A DNA stretch of 64,000 nucleotides from an uncultured Roseateles sp. (GCF_913777145.1 NZ_CAJYPS010000007.1:1-64000); one strand, 5' to 3'; shown: positions 36,689 to 45,568, counted from the stretch's first letter. Notes: generated from the letters alone by a model not told the origin. Made by a program: numbers and translations.

Positions 36689-39497
36689 AGACCGACACCT
36701 CGGGCCGGCGCACCAGCACCGCGATGGGCGGTGCCCAGCGTTCGCCGCGCGGCTTCTTGCTGGTGACCAGGGTCACGTCGCTGGGCTCGAACACCTCCAC
36801 GTTGTGCGTGATGGGCGTGGTCAGCAGGTATTGCGCGCGGGTGGAGCGCAGAAAGTGGCCCACCAGCTGGATGTTGCGCACGTCCAGGTGGGCGAAGGGT
36901 TCGTCGATGAACACGAAGCCGCCGGTGGACTCGTCGTCCTTCATCAGGCCCACCAGCAGGATCAGGCTCTTGAGCACCTGCTGGCCGCCCGAGGCCTCGC
37001 CGTCGTTCAGGCCCACCTCGCCCTTGCCGTCGAAATTGAACTTCACCTGCAGGCCGGCCTGGGCCAGCACGGTGTCGTCGTTGTCCAGGTGGGGCAGCAC
37101 CGCCTCGGCGGCCACGCCGGCCAGCTCGCCCAGGTCCGCCACGTTCTTCTTGTAGCGGCGCACGGTGGCGCGCAGCACGTCGATGTAGCGCTCGCGGGCA
37201 TTGAAGGCCGCGATGCGGGCCAGCTCGTTGCTGGCGCGGCGGTCGCTGAGCTGGGTGTCCTGCTCGTGCACCTGGGCGGCCATGCGCGCGTGGCGCTCCA
37301 CCACGGACGCATCGGTTTCCCAGTGGCCGGCCTGCAGCTCCTGGTCCACATGGTGGGCGCGGATCTCGGCCTGGCGGGCGTTCTCGAACTCGTCGCGCAG
37401 CGCGGCCAGCGCGGCCGGCGTGACCCAGGCGGCCGGGAAACGCGCCTTGTGCTCGCGCGACTCGCGCGCGGCCTGGCGCAGCGCCTCGCGGCGATTCTCC
37501 TGCTCGCGCAGCCGGCCCGCGGCCGAGCCCTCGCCGTCGCGCAGCGCGATCTGCGCGGCCTCGTAGGCCTGCTCGCTGCGGGTGGATTCCCGCAGCGTGC
37601 GGTCGTGCTCGGCGTCCAGCTGGCTCATGCGGGTGGCGGCCTCGGCGCGCGCCTGGCGCAGCACCGGCAGGCGCACGCGGGCTTCGGCGAACTCCTCGGC
37701 CCGCTCGCTCAGCTCCTGCGCGGCCTTGTGGCCCACGGCCGCACGCTGCACATCCTTGAACTGGCGCTCCACCTCGGCCTGGGCCTTGGCGATGCGGCTC
37801 AGCTCGCCGTCCCAGCGCGACAGCTCGGCCTCCAGCGCGGCGCGGCGCGAGTCCACCGCCGAAGCGCCGAACTGGTGCTCGCGCGGCTCCACGAACACGC
37901 TGCGGCCGCCGCGGCCATCGCGGTAGTAGGCGTCGGTGGTGATCCACTCGCCGCCCACGCGGCCGCCCTCTTCCGTGGACGCCACGCAGCGTATGCCGCC
38001 CAGCTGGCGCACCAGCCAGCTCGGCAGCGGTGCGCTCACATTCAGCGCTGCCAGCAGCGAGCCCGCCGGCGCCTGGCTGACGCTGGCGGTGTCGGCCACC
38101 ACGTAATGGCGGTAGCGCTGCTTGGCCGCGATATCGAAGGCGCGCGCCTCGTCGCTGCGGTGCTTCAGCACCACCACCCAGCGCGAGGGCCGCAGCAGGC
38201 CTTCGGCGGCGGCACGCCAGGTCTCGTCCGCGATGTCTATGCAGTCGGCCACCAGATGGTGGGCGATGCCGGCGTCGTCCAGCGCGCGCTTCATGGGCGC
38301 GACCTCGGGCGGCGGCGGCGGCAGGCGCTTGCCGCTGAGCTCGCCCAGCGAGGCCTGCACCTTGGCGGACTTGTCGCTGGCGCGGGTGTAGTCGGCACGC
38401 AGGCGGTCGCGCTCGGCGGCCAACTGCTGCATCTTGGCGGTCAGTGCAGCCGCGTCGGCCTCCACATCGGCCAGCGCCTTGAGCTCGTCCTCGCGCTTGA
38501 CCAGCGCCTCGGCGGGCCGCTCGGCCTCGCGAGCCGCATCGAACGCGGTGCGGGCCTCGCGCCGCTCGCCCTCCAGCGCCTTGAGCCGGGCCTTGGCCGC
38601 CTCCTGCGCGCTGAACAACGCATGCAGCGCGGCACGCTTCTCGCTGAGCGCCTTGGCGTCGCCCGAGGCGAACAGGCGCTGGCGGTGCAGCTCGCGCAGG
38701 TCGCGGGTCACGCGCTCGCGGGTCTCGGCCCAGCGCAGCACCGGCAGCACCTCGGTGGCCAGGCGCTCGCGCTCCTCGATCTTCAGCTGGTACTGGCGGT
38801 GGCTGTTCACGCGGTTGGCCAGGTCGCTGAGCTGGGCCTGGGTGTGGGCCAGCTCGCCGGCGGCCTGCTCCACCTCCTTGCCCAGCTGCTGCTGGTGGCT
38901 GCGCGCCTGCTCGTAGCGGTCCAGCACCTCCTGGTCGCCGAACACCTCGAACACCAGGCGCAGCAGCTCCTTCGGCGAAAGCTCGCACAGCCGGTCGGTC
39001 TGACCCTGCTCCAGCGCCAGCACGCGGCCTATGGCGCGCGTGAGGCCGGCGGCCTCCAGGCGCTTCTTCCAGGCCTCGATGCCCAGCCAGTCGCGGTCCC
39101 CCTTCTCGGCCAGCTGCTCGATCTCGTGCACACCGTCCAGGATGGCGTAGCGCCGCACCCAGTCGCCGCCATGGCGTTCGATACGGCAGACCAGGGTCAC
39201 CTGGTCCGAGTACAGCAGCGAGCTCGCGAACGGCCGGCTGCTGTTCTGGCGCGAGCGCGGCCGGTTGTCCACCAGCGCGCGCAGCCACGCGGTCTCGGCA
39301 TTGGCGTGGCGGGCATAGGTCTTGTAGGTCCGGCCCCCCGAGCACTCCAGGCCCAGCAGCGTGCGCAGCGCGTCCAGCAGCGTGGTCTTGCCCGAGCCAT
39401 TGGGTCCGGCGATGGTGATGATGGCGCCGTCCAGCGGCAGCGTGACGCGCTGGCAGTAGTCCCAGTGCAGCAGTTCTAGCGTTTGGAGGTGGAACAT
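36681..39497 (-). CDS. SMC-type condensin ATPase (MukB/MksB/JetC-like)
   Basis: DNA-organising ATPase of 938 residues, short for SMC proteins. The N-terminal head has Walker A GPNGSGKT at 31-38. Coiled coil follows (about 190-385), then a hinge-like domain at about 400-545 (AEGLLRPSRWVVVLKHRSDEA resembles SMC hinges), then more coiled coil to about 780. The C-terminal head has signature ASGGQQ at 835-840 and Walker B FVFIDEP at 861-867. The gene is third in a three-subunit set with kleisin and MukE-like genes. A TGATG overlap joins it to the previous gene. No JetD/MksG nuclease follows. Confidence 0.85.
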   Translation of the reverse strand: MFHLQTLELLHWDYCQRVTLPLDGAIITIAGPNGSGKTTLLDALRTLLGLECSGGRTYKTYARHANAETAWLRALVDNRPRSRQNSSRPFASSLLYSDQVTLVCRIERHGGDWVRRYAILDGVHEIEQLAEKGDRDWLGIEAWKKRLEAAGLTRAIGRVLALEQGQTDRLCELSPKELLRLVFEVFGDQEVLDRYEQARSHQQQLGKEVEQAAGELAHTQAQLSDLANRVNSHRQYQLKIEERERLATEVLPVLRWAETRERVTRDLRELHRQRLFASGDAKALSEKRAALHALFSAQEAAKARLKALEGERREARTAFDAAREAERPAEALVKREDELKALADVEADAAALTAKMQQLAAERDRLRADYTRASDKSAKVQASLGELSGKRLPPPPPEVAPMKRALDDAGIAHHLVADCIDIADETWRAAAEGLLRPSRWVVVLKHRSDEARAFDIAAKQRYRHYVVADTASVSQAPAGSLLAALNVSAPLPSWLVRQLGGIRCVASTEEGGRVGGEWITTDAYYRDGRGGRSVFVEPREHQFGASAVDSRRAALEAELSRWDGELSRIAKAQAEVERQFKDVQRAAVGHKAAQELSERAEEFAEARVRLPVLRQARAEAATRMSQLDAEHDRTLRESTRSEQAYEAAQIALRDGEGSAAGRLREQENRREALRQAARESREHKARFPAAWVTPAALAALRDEFENARQAEIRAHHVDQELQAGHWETDASVVERHARMAAQVHEQDTQLSDRRASNELARIAAFNARERYIDVLRATVRRYKKNVADLGELAGVAAEAVLPHLDNDDTVLAQAGLQVKFNFDGKGEVGLNDGEASGGQQVLKSLILLVGLMKDDESTGGFVFIDEPFAHLDVRNIQLVGHFLRSTRAQYLLTTPITHNVEVFEPSDVTLVTSKKPRGERWAPPIAVLVRRPEVSVYD

Positions 39498-40201
39498 CAG
39501 TCAGCGGATTCTTCTTCGTTGCGCTCGGCGCGGAGCTCGGCCAGCGCGGGCGCGGCAAAGGGGTCGGTGGTGCGGGCCAGCACATCGGCCAGCGCGCCGT
39601 CCAGGATGCGCGGCGCCAGCAGGTCGTAGTCGATCAGCAGGTCCAGCAGCGGCCCCTCGGCGATGTCCTCGCCGCGGCGCACGACGAAGCCGTGGCGCTC
39701 CAGCAGCTTGAGGTTGGTGTCCAGGCGCAGCTTCTTGCCCAGCTGGTCGCCGAAGTCGGCCAGCAGCGCGCGATAGCTGACCAGCGGCGACACCGCGGCC
39801 GCCAGCGGCATGGGCTTGTCGCTGGCGAACATCTCGCCCTGGCCCGCATGCATCGCATCGCTGCGCGCGACCTGGCGCTGGCGCTTGGGCAGAACGATCA
39901 GCGCCCACAGCACCACCAGCAGCGCGACGCCGTCGCGCGGCAGGTCCAGGTTGTTGTTGGCGGCCAGGCCCATCTCGCCGAACACCGCGCTCTCGGCCGG
40001 GCGCAGCAGCGCCACCGCGATGTGATCGGCGTGCACGTTGTCCACCACCTTCAGGCCCACGGCGGCCAGGCGCTGGCCCAGCTCGGTCCAGAGCTCGGTG
40101 TCGATCAGCGCACGCCGCACCAGCGGATGACTGCGCGGCAGCCAGCGCCGCGCCAGCAGTTGGGCCGCGAGTTGCGCGGCGTCGTCGAAATTGGGGTTCA
40201 T
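39497..40201 (-). CDS. MukE/MksE-like condensin subunit
   Basis: Predicted accessory subunit of 234 residues. It lies between the kleisin-like and SMC genes, overlapping the first by ATGA and the second by TGATG. The size, helical content and position fit MukE/MksE/JetB-type tandem winged-helix proteins. The C-terminal half (LGKKLRLDTNLKLLERHGFVVRRGED) reads as a winged helix. Family identity relies mostly on the operon order; the sequence alone is weak. Confidence 0.65.
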   Translation of the reverse strand: MNPNFDDAAQLAAQLLARRWLPRSHPLVRRALIDTELWTELGQRLAAVGLKVVDNVHADHIAVALLRPAESAVFGEMGLAANNNLDLPRDGVALLVVLWALIVLPKRQRQVARSDAMHAGQGEMFASDKPMPLAAAVSPLVSYRALLADFGDQLGKKLRLDTNLKLLERHGFVVRRGEDIAEGPLLDLLIDYDLLAPRILDGALADVLARTTDPFAAPALAELRAERNEEESAD

Positions 40202-41511
40202 GAGGAAGATTCAGGAATCAGCACGCCGCGGCTCATCCAGGCCACGAACTCGTCGTCTATCTCGCCCTGCTCGGCGCTCCAGCGCACCCGCCAGGGCTGG
40301 CGCGCCATGTCGCCGGTGGCGCCCTTGAGGTGGCGGGCCTGCACGTCGCCCAGCAGCGGCAGCAGCTGCGCCCGGTAGGCGGCGCGCGCATAGCTGCCGC
40401 CCAGCACCGCGGGCGCCAGGTCTTGCGCGTCGGTCGCGCCGGCCGCCGACCAGGCCTCCAGCAGCGTCTGCATCTGCGCCATCTCGGGCGGCAGACTCAG
40501 CACCATCAGCTCGCCCGGCGGCGCGGCCTGGCCCTGCGGCAGCACCATGGGGCCGCTGGCCTGCGGGCGGTCGCGCTCGAACTCGGCCTCGGTGGTATCC
40601 ACCAGGTCATGCTGGGCCACCAGCACCGGGTGCACCGGGCGCTCCCAGGCACCAGCCAGCAGGCCCGAGAGATCGCCCTCGCTGCCCAGGTGCTGCAGCC
40701 AGCGCCGCACGTCGGTGGTGGTGATGCCGGTAGAGCCCAGCGTCACACGCTGGCGGTCGGCCTGCTGAAGCGCGCGGTTGAACTGGCTGGCCATCGCCAG
40801 CAGACGCGCCTGGGCCAGGCCCAGCTCGCGCGCCAGCCGCTCCAGCCGCGCATCGCCCGAGGCCTCGGCCTGCGCCATGATGGCCGCCAGCGCCTCGCCG
40901 GCGCGGTCCACCAGCGTCAGCGCCCGCTCGAAGCGCTGGCGAGCGCGCCGCAGCGCGAACTCGCTGCCGCTGGCGATCGCGTCCGCGAATTCGTCATACA
41001 GCCGCGACAGCTGGGCCAGCAGATGCTGCAGATGCGCCGGCTGCAGCGTGCCCAGCTGATGGGCGCCAGCCACGCCGGCCAGCAGCGCGCTGAGGTCGCC
41101 GTCCGGCGCCTGGTCCTGCGCCAGCGGCTGCAGCAGGCCCACGAGCTGCTGGGCCAGCGGCGTCACCGCATAGGTCTGGCCGGTGGCGTCCCAGGCCAGC
41201 AGGTCGGCCTCGCGCAGGCGCTTGAGCACGCTGTCCAGCACCTCGTCGCGCAGCACATGGAAGGCCTGGTTCAGCGCCTCGCGCGTGAGGCGCGACTCGC
41301 GCAGCGCCATCAGCTCCAGGAACACCCACAGCCGCAGCCGCGTGAGGCCCACGGGCCCCTGGAACAGCGCGCGCAGCGCGGCCTGCAGCGCGTCGTGGCT
41401 CTCGAGCTGCCACCACAGCAGGGAGTCGGCCGGCGCCGCGCCGTCACGGAAGTAGTCTTCCAGGCGGTCGGGGCGCAGCGCGTCGTCGGTGTCCGAAGGT
41501 GATATCAGCAT
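40198..41511 (-). CDS. MukF/MksF-like kleisin subunit
   Basis: First gene of the condensin operon, 437 residues from ATG 41511 (a longer start at 41577 is open). The N-terminus is a predicted winged helix (RLWVFLELMALRESRLTREALNQAFHVLRDEVLDSVLKRLREADLLAW), followed by helical bundles (about 130-290) and a C-terminal wHTH-like region ending in DDEFVAWMSRGVLI. This fits the MukF/MksF/JetA kleisin plan that bridges SMC heads. The divergent region carries an 11-bp inverted repeat (41536-41574). Confidence 0.65.
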   Translation of the reverse strand: MLISPSDTDDALRPDRLEDYFRDGAAPADSLLWWQLESHDALQAALRALFQGPVGLTRLRLWVFLELMALRESRLTREALNQAFHVLRDEVLDSVLKRLREADLLAWDATGQTYAVTPLAQQLVGLLQPLAQDQAPDGDLSALLAGVAGAHQLGTLQPAHLQHLLAQLSRLYDEFADAIASGSEFALRRARQRFERALTLVDRAGEALAAIMAQAEASGDARLERLARELGLAQARLLAMASQFNRALQQADRQRVTLGSTGITTTDVRRWLQHLGSEGDLSGLLAGAWERPVHPVLVAQHDLVDTTEAEFERDRPQASGPMVLPQGQAAPPGELMVLSLPPEMAQMQTLLEAWSAAGATDAQDLAPAVLGGSYARAAYRAQLLPLLGDVQARHLKGATGDMARQPWRVRWSAEQGEIDDEFVAWMSRGVLIPESSS

Positions 41512-41535
41512 GGGGCCGGGATTATCGTCGCCGCC

Positions 41536-41574
41536 ATTCAGCCGCTTTGAGCGCTGTCGGCACAGCGGCTGAAT
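41536..41574. promoter_or_regulatory. 11-bp inverted repeat between condensin operon and dioxygenase gene
   Basis: ATTCAGCCGCT (41536-41546) and AGCGGCTGAAT (41564-41574) are perfect inverted repeats with a 17-base spacer. The spacer holds the palindrome AGCGCT. The element occupies the 98-base divergent region between the condensin start (41511) and the dioxygenase ATG (41610). It may be a dimer operator or a hairpin in one leader; the protein that binds is unknown. Confidence 0.6.
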
Positions 41575-41609
41575 CACCGCCCGCGCGCGAGCGCGTAGGC
41601 TGCACCGTC

Positions 41610-42404
41610 ATGAGATTGCCTACCTTCTTCCTGTCCCACGGCGGCGGCCCCTGGCCCTATATGGACGGCGACTTCCGCCAGGCCCATGCCCAGCTCGAAG
41701 CCTCGCTGCAGGCGCTGCCCGCGTCGCTGCCCGAGACGCCGCGCGCCATCCTGATGGTTTCGGCGCATTGGGAGGAAGACGCCTACACCGTGATGAGCGC
41801 GCCCCGCCCCGGCATGCTGTATGACTACGGCGGCTTTCCGCCCCACACCTACGAGGTGGTCTACCCGGCGCCCGGCAACCCCGAGCTGGCGCAGCAGGTG
41901 CAGGCCATGATCGCCGCTGCCGGCCTGCCCAACGCCAGCCATGCGACCCGCGGCTTCGACCACGGCGCCTTCTGCACGCTGCAGCCCATGTACCCGCAGG
42001 CCGACATCCCGGTGGTGCAGCTGTCGCTGCGCCATGGACTGGACCCGGCCGAGCACCTGGCGCTGGGCCGCGCACTGGCACCGCTGCGCGACGACGGCGT
42101 GCTGATCCTGGGCAGCGGCTTCAGCTTCCACAACCTGCGTCTGATGTTCAACGGCGCAGGCCGCGAGCCCTCCATTGCGTTCGACGCCTGGCTGCAGCAG
42201 GCCCTGCCCTCGCCCGAGGGCCGGGCGCAGCGCCTCCAGGCCTGGGCCCAGGCACCCGCCGCCCGGCTGGCCCATGCGCGTGAGGAGCACCTGCTGCCGC
42301 TGATGGTGGCCGCCGGAGCGGCCGAGGGCGAGCCGGCGAGCTGCACCTACCACCAGACCGACTACCTGGGCGGGCTGACCGCGTCCAGCTTCCGGTTTGG
42401 TTGA
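41610..42404 (+). CDS. DODA-type extradiol ring-cleavage dioxygenase (YgiD-like)
   Basis: Class III (LigB-superfamily) dioxygenase of 264 residues resembling 4,5-DOPA dioxygenase YgiD. The start LPTFFLSHGGGPWPY carries the first metal-ligand histidine, with further conserved SAHWEE, the GFDHGAF motif and a late YHQTDYLGG. It should cleave catechol-type rings with oxygen and iron or zinc; the native substrate is unknown. Start ATG 41610 is chosen since the family begins just before the HGGGP motif. It is divergent from the condensin operon. Confidence 0.88.
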   Translation: MRLPTFFLSHGGGPWPYMDGDFRQAHAQLEASLQALPASLPETPRAILMVSAHWEEDAYTVMSAPRPGMLYDYGGFPPHTYEVVYPAPGNPELAQQVQAMIAAAGLPNASHATRGFDHGAFCTLQPMYPQADIPVVQLSLRHGLDPAEHLALGRALAPLRDDGVLILGSGFSFHNLRLMFNGAGREPSIAFDAWLQQALPSPEGRAQRLQAWAQAPAARLAHAREEHLLPLMVAAGAAEGEPASCTYHQTDYLGGLTASSFRFG

Positions 42405-42442
42405 ACCCGCAGGCGTGCAGCGGACGCGCAGGGCCGTGCGGA

Positions 42443-42892
42443 TCAGGCCTTGGCCCGCGGCTTCATGCGGAAGCTGATGCCCATGCGATTGATCGCATTC
42501 ATGGCCGCAATCGTCAGGGTCAACTCGACCAGGTCCTTCTCGCCGAACACCGCCAGCGCTGCGGCATAGGCCTCGTCCGAGGCCTGGGTCTCGCTGATGA
42601 GCGTCACCTCCTCGGACCAGGCGAGCGCCGCGCGCTCCTGTTCTGAGAACAGGTATTGCGCTTCGCGCCAGACCGGCACGAGCACCAATTTGTCGACCGA
42701 CATGCCGCCGGCAATGAGGTCACGCGAGTGGATGTCTATGCAATGCGCGCAGCCGTTGATCTGCGACACGCGCAGGAACACGAGGTGCGTGATCAGGCCG
42801 GGCAGGCCCGTGCCGGTCGTGACGTAATGATGCAGCCCGCTGACGGCCTTGACGCCCTCGGGCGAGGCCTGGAACCAAACAGCGCGATCCAT
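42443..42892 (-). CDS. Carboxymuconolactone decarboxylase/AhpD-like protein
   Basis: Protein of 149 residues of the CMD/AhpD fold. The redox CxxC is Cys48/Cys51 (NGCAHCIDIHSRD) with a nearby His55, typical of the alkylhydroperoxidase-like branch. It may reduce peroxides or act on lactones. An ECF41-type promoter match (42955-42981) stands upstream, and the sigma gene itself follows at 43029 on the same strand. CMD proteins are the usual partner of ECF41 sigma factors (family knowledge). ATG 42892 has AAGGA upstream; an in-frame GTG lies at 42952. Confidence 0.9.
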   Translation of the reverse strand: MDRAVWFQASPEGVKAVSGLHHYVTTGTGLPGLITHLVFLRVSQINGCAHCIDIHSRDLIAGGMSVDKLVLVPVWREAQYLFSEQERAALAWSEEVTLISETQASDEAYAAALAVFGEKDLVELTLTIAAMNAINRMGISFRMKPRAKA

Positions 42893-42954
42893 GGGTCGAG
42901 TGTCCTTCTGTATGAAAGGGTGGCGAGGGTCGACATGAACACCTCTGCCCACAA

Positions 42955-42981
42955 GACGTCTGACGCGCCGCGGCTGTGACA
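42955..42981 (-). promoter_or_regulatory. ECF41-type promoter TGTCACA-N16-CGTC
   Basis: On the minus strand TGTCACA (42981-42975) is followed after exactly 16 bases by CGTC (42958-42955). This equals the ECF41 target promoter as I recall it from published work. It lies 63 bases ahead of the CMD start at 42892 and within the gap after the ECF41-like sigma gene, so the sigma factor most likely drives the CMD gene. Confidence 0.75.
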
Positions 42982-43028
42982 GCGCTCTGCCTGCCAGCCC
43001 CGATTTGCCGGCCCGGCCGCGCGCCGGC

Positions 43029-43955
43029 TCAATGCGAGGCCACTGGCCGGGTCGCGCCCAGATGGCGGCCGAGCGCCACCAACTTGGCGGGATTGCGCTG
43101 CACCCGCACCCGCAGGATGCGGTCCCCGTCGAACTCGAAGAACTGCACCGAATCCAGCGCGCCGTCCAGCCAGCGCAGCAGCGCCCACTCGCCGTTCAGG
43201 CGAGCCAGTTCCAGCCGCATCGCCGCGCCATGTCGCCGATGGAAGGTGAAATACAGCTGAGCGATGCGCCGCGCGCCCGTCAGCGGCGCGGCCAGGCTCG
43301 GGGGCACACCGCCGAAATCGCCCATGAACGCCGCCTCTTCCGCCAGCAGGGCCTGAATCGCACCGAAATCGCCCTGCATGATGGCCGCCACCAGGCGCTG
43401 CAGCAGGCGCTGCTGGGCCTCGGCCGGCAGCGGCGTCGACGCGCGCCCTTGCGCATCGCGTGCCGCGTCCAGGCGCTGGCGGGCACGGTGCACGATCTGC
43501 CGGCTGGCGCTCTCGCTCTTGCCGATGGCCGCGGCGACCTGGTCGTAGTCGGCCTCGAACACCTCACGCAGCAGGAAGGCCGCACGGGCCTCCGGCGTCA
43601 GGCAGTCGAGCAGGAGCAAAAAGGCGATGGAGACATCGTCGGCCTGCTCGCGCAGCTGCTCCGGCGTGGCCGGGCCCTCGTCGGGCAGGGGCTCGGGAAA
43701 CCACAGACCCGGATAGGCCTCGCGCTGCCGCTTGGCCGCCCGCAAGCGGTCTATCGCCATCCGGCTGGTCACGGTGACCAGCCAGGCCTCGGGATTGAGC
43801 ACGACCGTCCGCGCCTGCGCCATCTCGGCATGCCAGCGCAGCCACACGTCCTGCACCAGATCCTCCGCCTCCTGCACGGACGAGAGCATGCGGTAGGCGA
43901 TGGCCATGAGGCGCGGGCGCAGGCGGATGAAGGGATCGTCGTAGGGAAGCGTCAT
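43029..43955 (-). CDS. ECF41-like sigma factor with SnoaL-like C-terminal domain
   Basis: Alternative sigma factor of 308 residues. The N-terminal part has sigma2 (EAEDLVQDVWLRWH) and sigma4 (EVFEADYDQVAAAIGKSESASRQIVHRAR) helix-turn-helix regions. A C-terminal extension of about 130 residues is a SnoaL-like regulatory domain, the ECF41 mark; it has NPAKL at 288-292 (ECF41 NPDKL) and DFGGV at 213-217 in place of DGGGR. No anti-sigma gene is needed in this group. No matching promoter was seen upstream of the sigma gene itself. Confidence 0.88.
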   Translation of the reverse strand: MTLPYDDPFIRLRPRLMAIAYRMLSSVQEAEDLVQDVWLRWHAEMAQARTVVLNPEAWLVTVTSRMAIDRLRAAKRQREAYPGLWFPEPLPDEGPATPEQLREQADDVSIAFLLLLDCLTPEARAAFLLREVFEADYDQVAAAIGKSESASRQIVHRARQRLDAARDAQGRASTPLPAEAQQRLLQRLVAAIMQGDFGAIQALLAEEAAFMGDFGGVPPSLAAPLTGARRIAQLYFTFHRRHGAAMRLELARLNGEWALLRWLDGALDSVQFFEFDGDRILRVRVQRNPAKLVALGRHLGATRPVASH

Positions 43956-44076
43956 TCAGGCGGTAAGCCGCGTCCACTCAAGGGCAGGTGCGGCACGACA
44001 TTGCATTCGGAAGGGGTGCATGGCACACGCGGGGTGTCCGGCCCGGGATTCTGCGGCGCGGCGAAACAGGCCCTCC

Positions 44077-45492
44077 CTAGCCGGCCGCCAGCGCCCGGGC
44101 AATCGTGCCCACGGTCTTAAGCGCGGCCTGGAAGCCGGCGTGATCAGGGTGACCGAAGTTGATGCGCACATGGTGGCTGAAGCGCCGGTCCGCCGAGAAC
44201 AGCTGGCCCGGGGCCAGGCTGATCCCCTGGGACAGCGCCAGACGATGCAGCTCCAGCGCGTCCACCTGCTCGGGCAGTTCCACCCAGAGGAAATAGCCCC
44301 CTTCGGGCTGCGTGACACGCGTACCGGGCGGAAAGTGCTTGGCAATCGCACACTGCACCACATGCAGGTGGCCGGCCAGCGTGGCGCGCAGCTGGCGCAG
44401 GTGCCTGTCGTAGCCGCCGTGCTGCAGGTATTCGGCCAGGCCTTCCTGCGACGGCAGCGGCGCGGCGATGGAGCTCATCAGCTTGCGCTGAGCCACCTCG
44501 CGTGCAAAGCGCCCGGCCGCCGCCCAGCCCACGCGGTAGCCGGGCGCGAGCGTCTTGGAGAAGGAGCTGCAGTGCATCACCAAGCCCTCGCGGTCCCAGG
44601 CCTTGGCGGGCCGCGGCTTGTGTGCGCCGAAATAGAGCTCGCCGTAGACATCGTCCTCGATCAGCGGCACCTCGTGGCGGGCGAGCAGGTCGACCAGCGC
44701 CTGCTTGGCGCTGTCGGGCATCAGGCTGCCCAGCGGGTTCTGGAAATTGGGCATCAGCCAGCAGGCCTTGACCGGATGCTGGGCCATCACCGCGGCCAGC
44801 GCGGCCACGTCGATGCCGGTGCGCGGGTGGGTGGCGATCTCCACCGCACGCAGGCTGTGGCGCTCCAGCGCCTGCAGTGCCGCATAGAAGGTGGGCGACT
44901 CCACCGCGACCAGATCACCCGGCTGCGTCACGCTTTCCAGGCACAGGTTCAGCGCCTCCATCGCGCCATTGGTGATGACCAGCTCGTCCGCATCCACGCC
45001 GCAGCCCATGGCCAGGTAGCGCAGGCCGATCTGGCGGCGCAGCGCAGCGCTGCCGGGGGCCAGGTCTTCCACCGTGCGCCAGGGGTCCAGTCGGCGCAGC
45101 GCCTTGCCGGTGGCCAGCGCGAGCTTGGGCAGCGGGAACAGCGAGGGGCTGGGAAAGGCCGAGCCCATGGGCACGAGGCCACGATTGCCCGCATGGCCCA
45201 GCACCTGGAACACCAGCTCCGAGACCTCTACGGCGCGCTCGTTGGTGGCGGTCTGCGAGCTCTGCGGCTCCGCCGGCCGTCCCACGGCCCGGCTCACGAA
45301 GTAGCCGGAGCGCGGCCGCGCCTCCAGCAGGCCGCGGGCTTCCAGCAGGTAGTAGGCCTCGAAGACGGTGGACGGGCTCACGCCGCGGCTGCGACTGGCC
45401 TCGCGCACCGACGCGACACGCTCGCCCGGGCGCAACTGGCCACCGGCGATCGATTCTGCGATCTCATGGGCAAAGGCTTCATAGCGCTTCAT
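44077..45492 (-). CDS. MocR-type GntR/aminotransferase regulator
   Basis: Transcription regulator of about 471 residues. The N-terminal GntR winged helix (GERVASVREASRSRGVSPSTVFEAYYLLEARGLLEARPRSGYF) is joined to a fold-type-I aminotransferase-like domain with the PLP lysine in SSFSKTLAPGYRVGW. Such proteins bind PLP as a regulator. ATG 45492 (MKRYEAFA) is preferred as the family start; ATGs at 45507 and 45513 are possible. Tandem ACTGAT repeats in the upstream gap are likely its target. Confidence 0.88.
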   Translation of the reverse strand: MKRYEAFAHEIAESIAGGQLRPGERVASVREASRSRGVSPSTVFEAYYLLEARGLLEARPRSGYFVSRAVGRPAEPQSSQTATNERAVEVSELVFQVLGHAGNRGLVPMGSAFPSPSLFPLPKLALATGKALRRLDPWRTVEDLAPGSAALRRQIGLRYLAMGCGVDADELVITNGAMEALNLCLESVTQPGDLVAVESPTFYAALQALERHSLRAVEIATHPRTGIDVAALAAVMAQHPVKACWLMPNFQNPLGSLMPDSAKQALVDLLARHEVPLIEDDVYGELYFGAHKPRPAKAWDREGLVMHCSSFSKTLAPGYRVGWAAAGRFAREVAQRKLMSSIAAPLPSQEGLAEYLQHGGYDRHLRQLRATLAGHLHVVQCAIAKHFPPGTRVTQPEGGYFLWVELPEQVDALELHRLALSQGISLAPGQLFSADRRFSHHVRINFGHPDHAGFQAALKTVGTIARALAAG

Positions 45493-45548
45493 GGGCGGTG
45501 GCCTCATGGGCATCTGATACGGCGATAGGCAACAAAATCATTCACTGT

Positions 45549-45568
45549 ACTGATTCGCACTGATCGCG
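45549..45568. promoter_or_regulatory. Tandem 10-bp ACTGAT repeats upstream of MocR gene
   Basis: Two head-to-tail decamers, ACTGATTCGC and ACTGATCGCG, sit end to end with a partial third ACTGT five bases earlier. Direct repeats of this spacing are a usual MocR-type binding pattern. The gene is 57 bases away on the opposite strand, so autoregulation or control of the 42-residue gene's side is plausible. Confidence 0.5.

Noticed and set aside
36681..41511. Complete Wadjet defence system
   Set aside because: No JetD/MksG nuclease gene on either side; only three of the four subunits are present.
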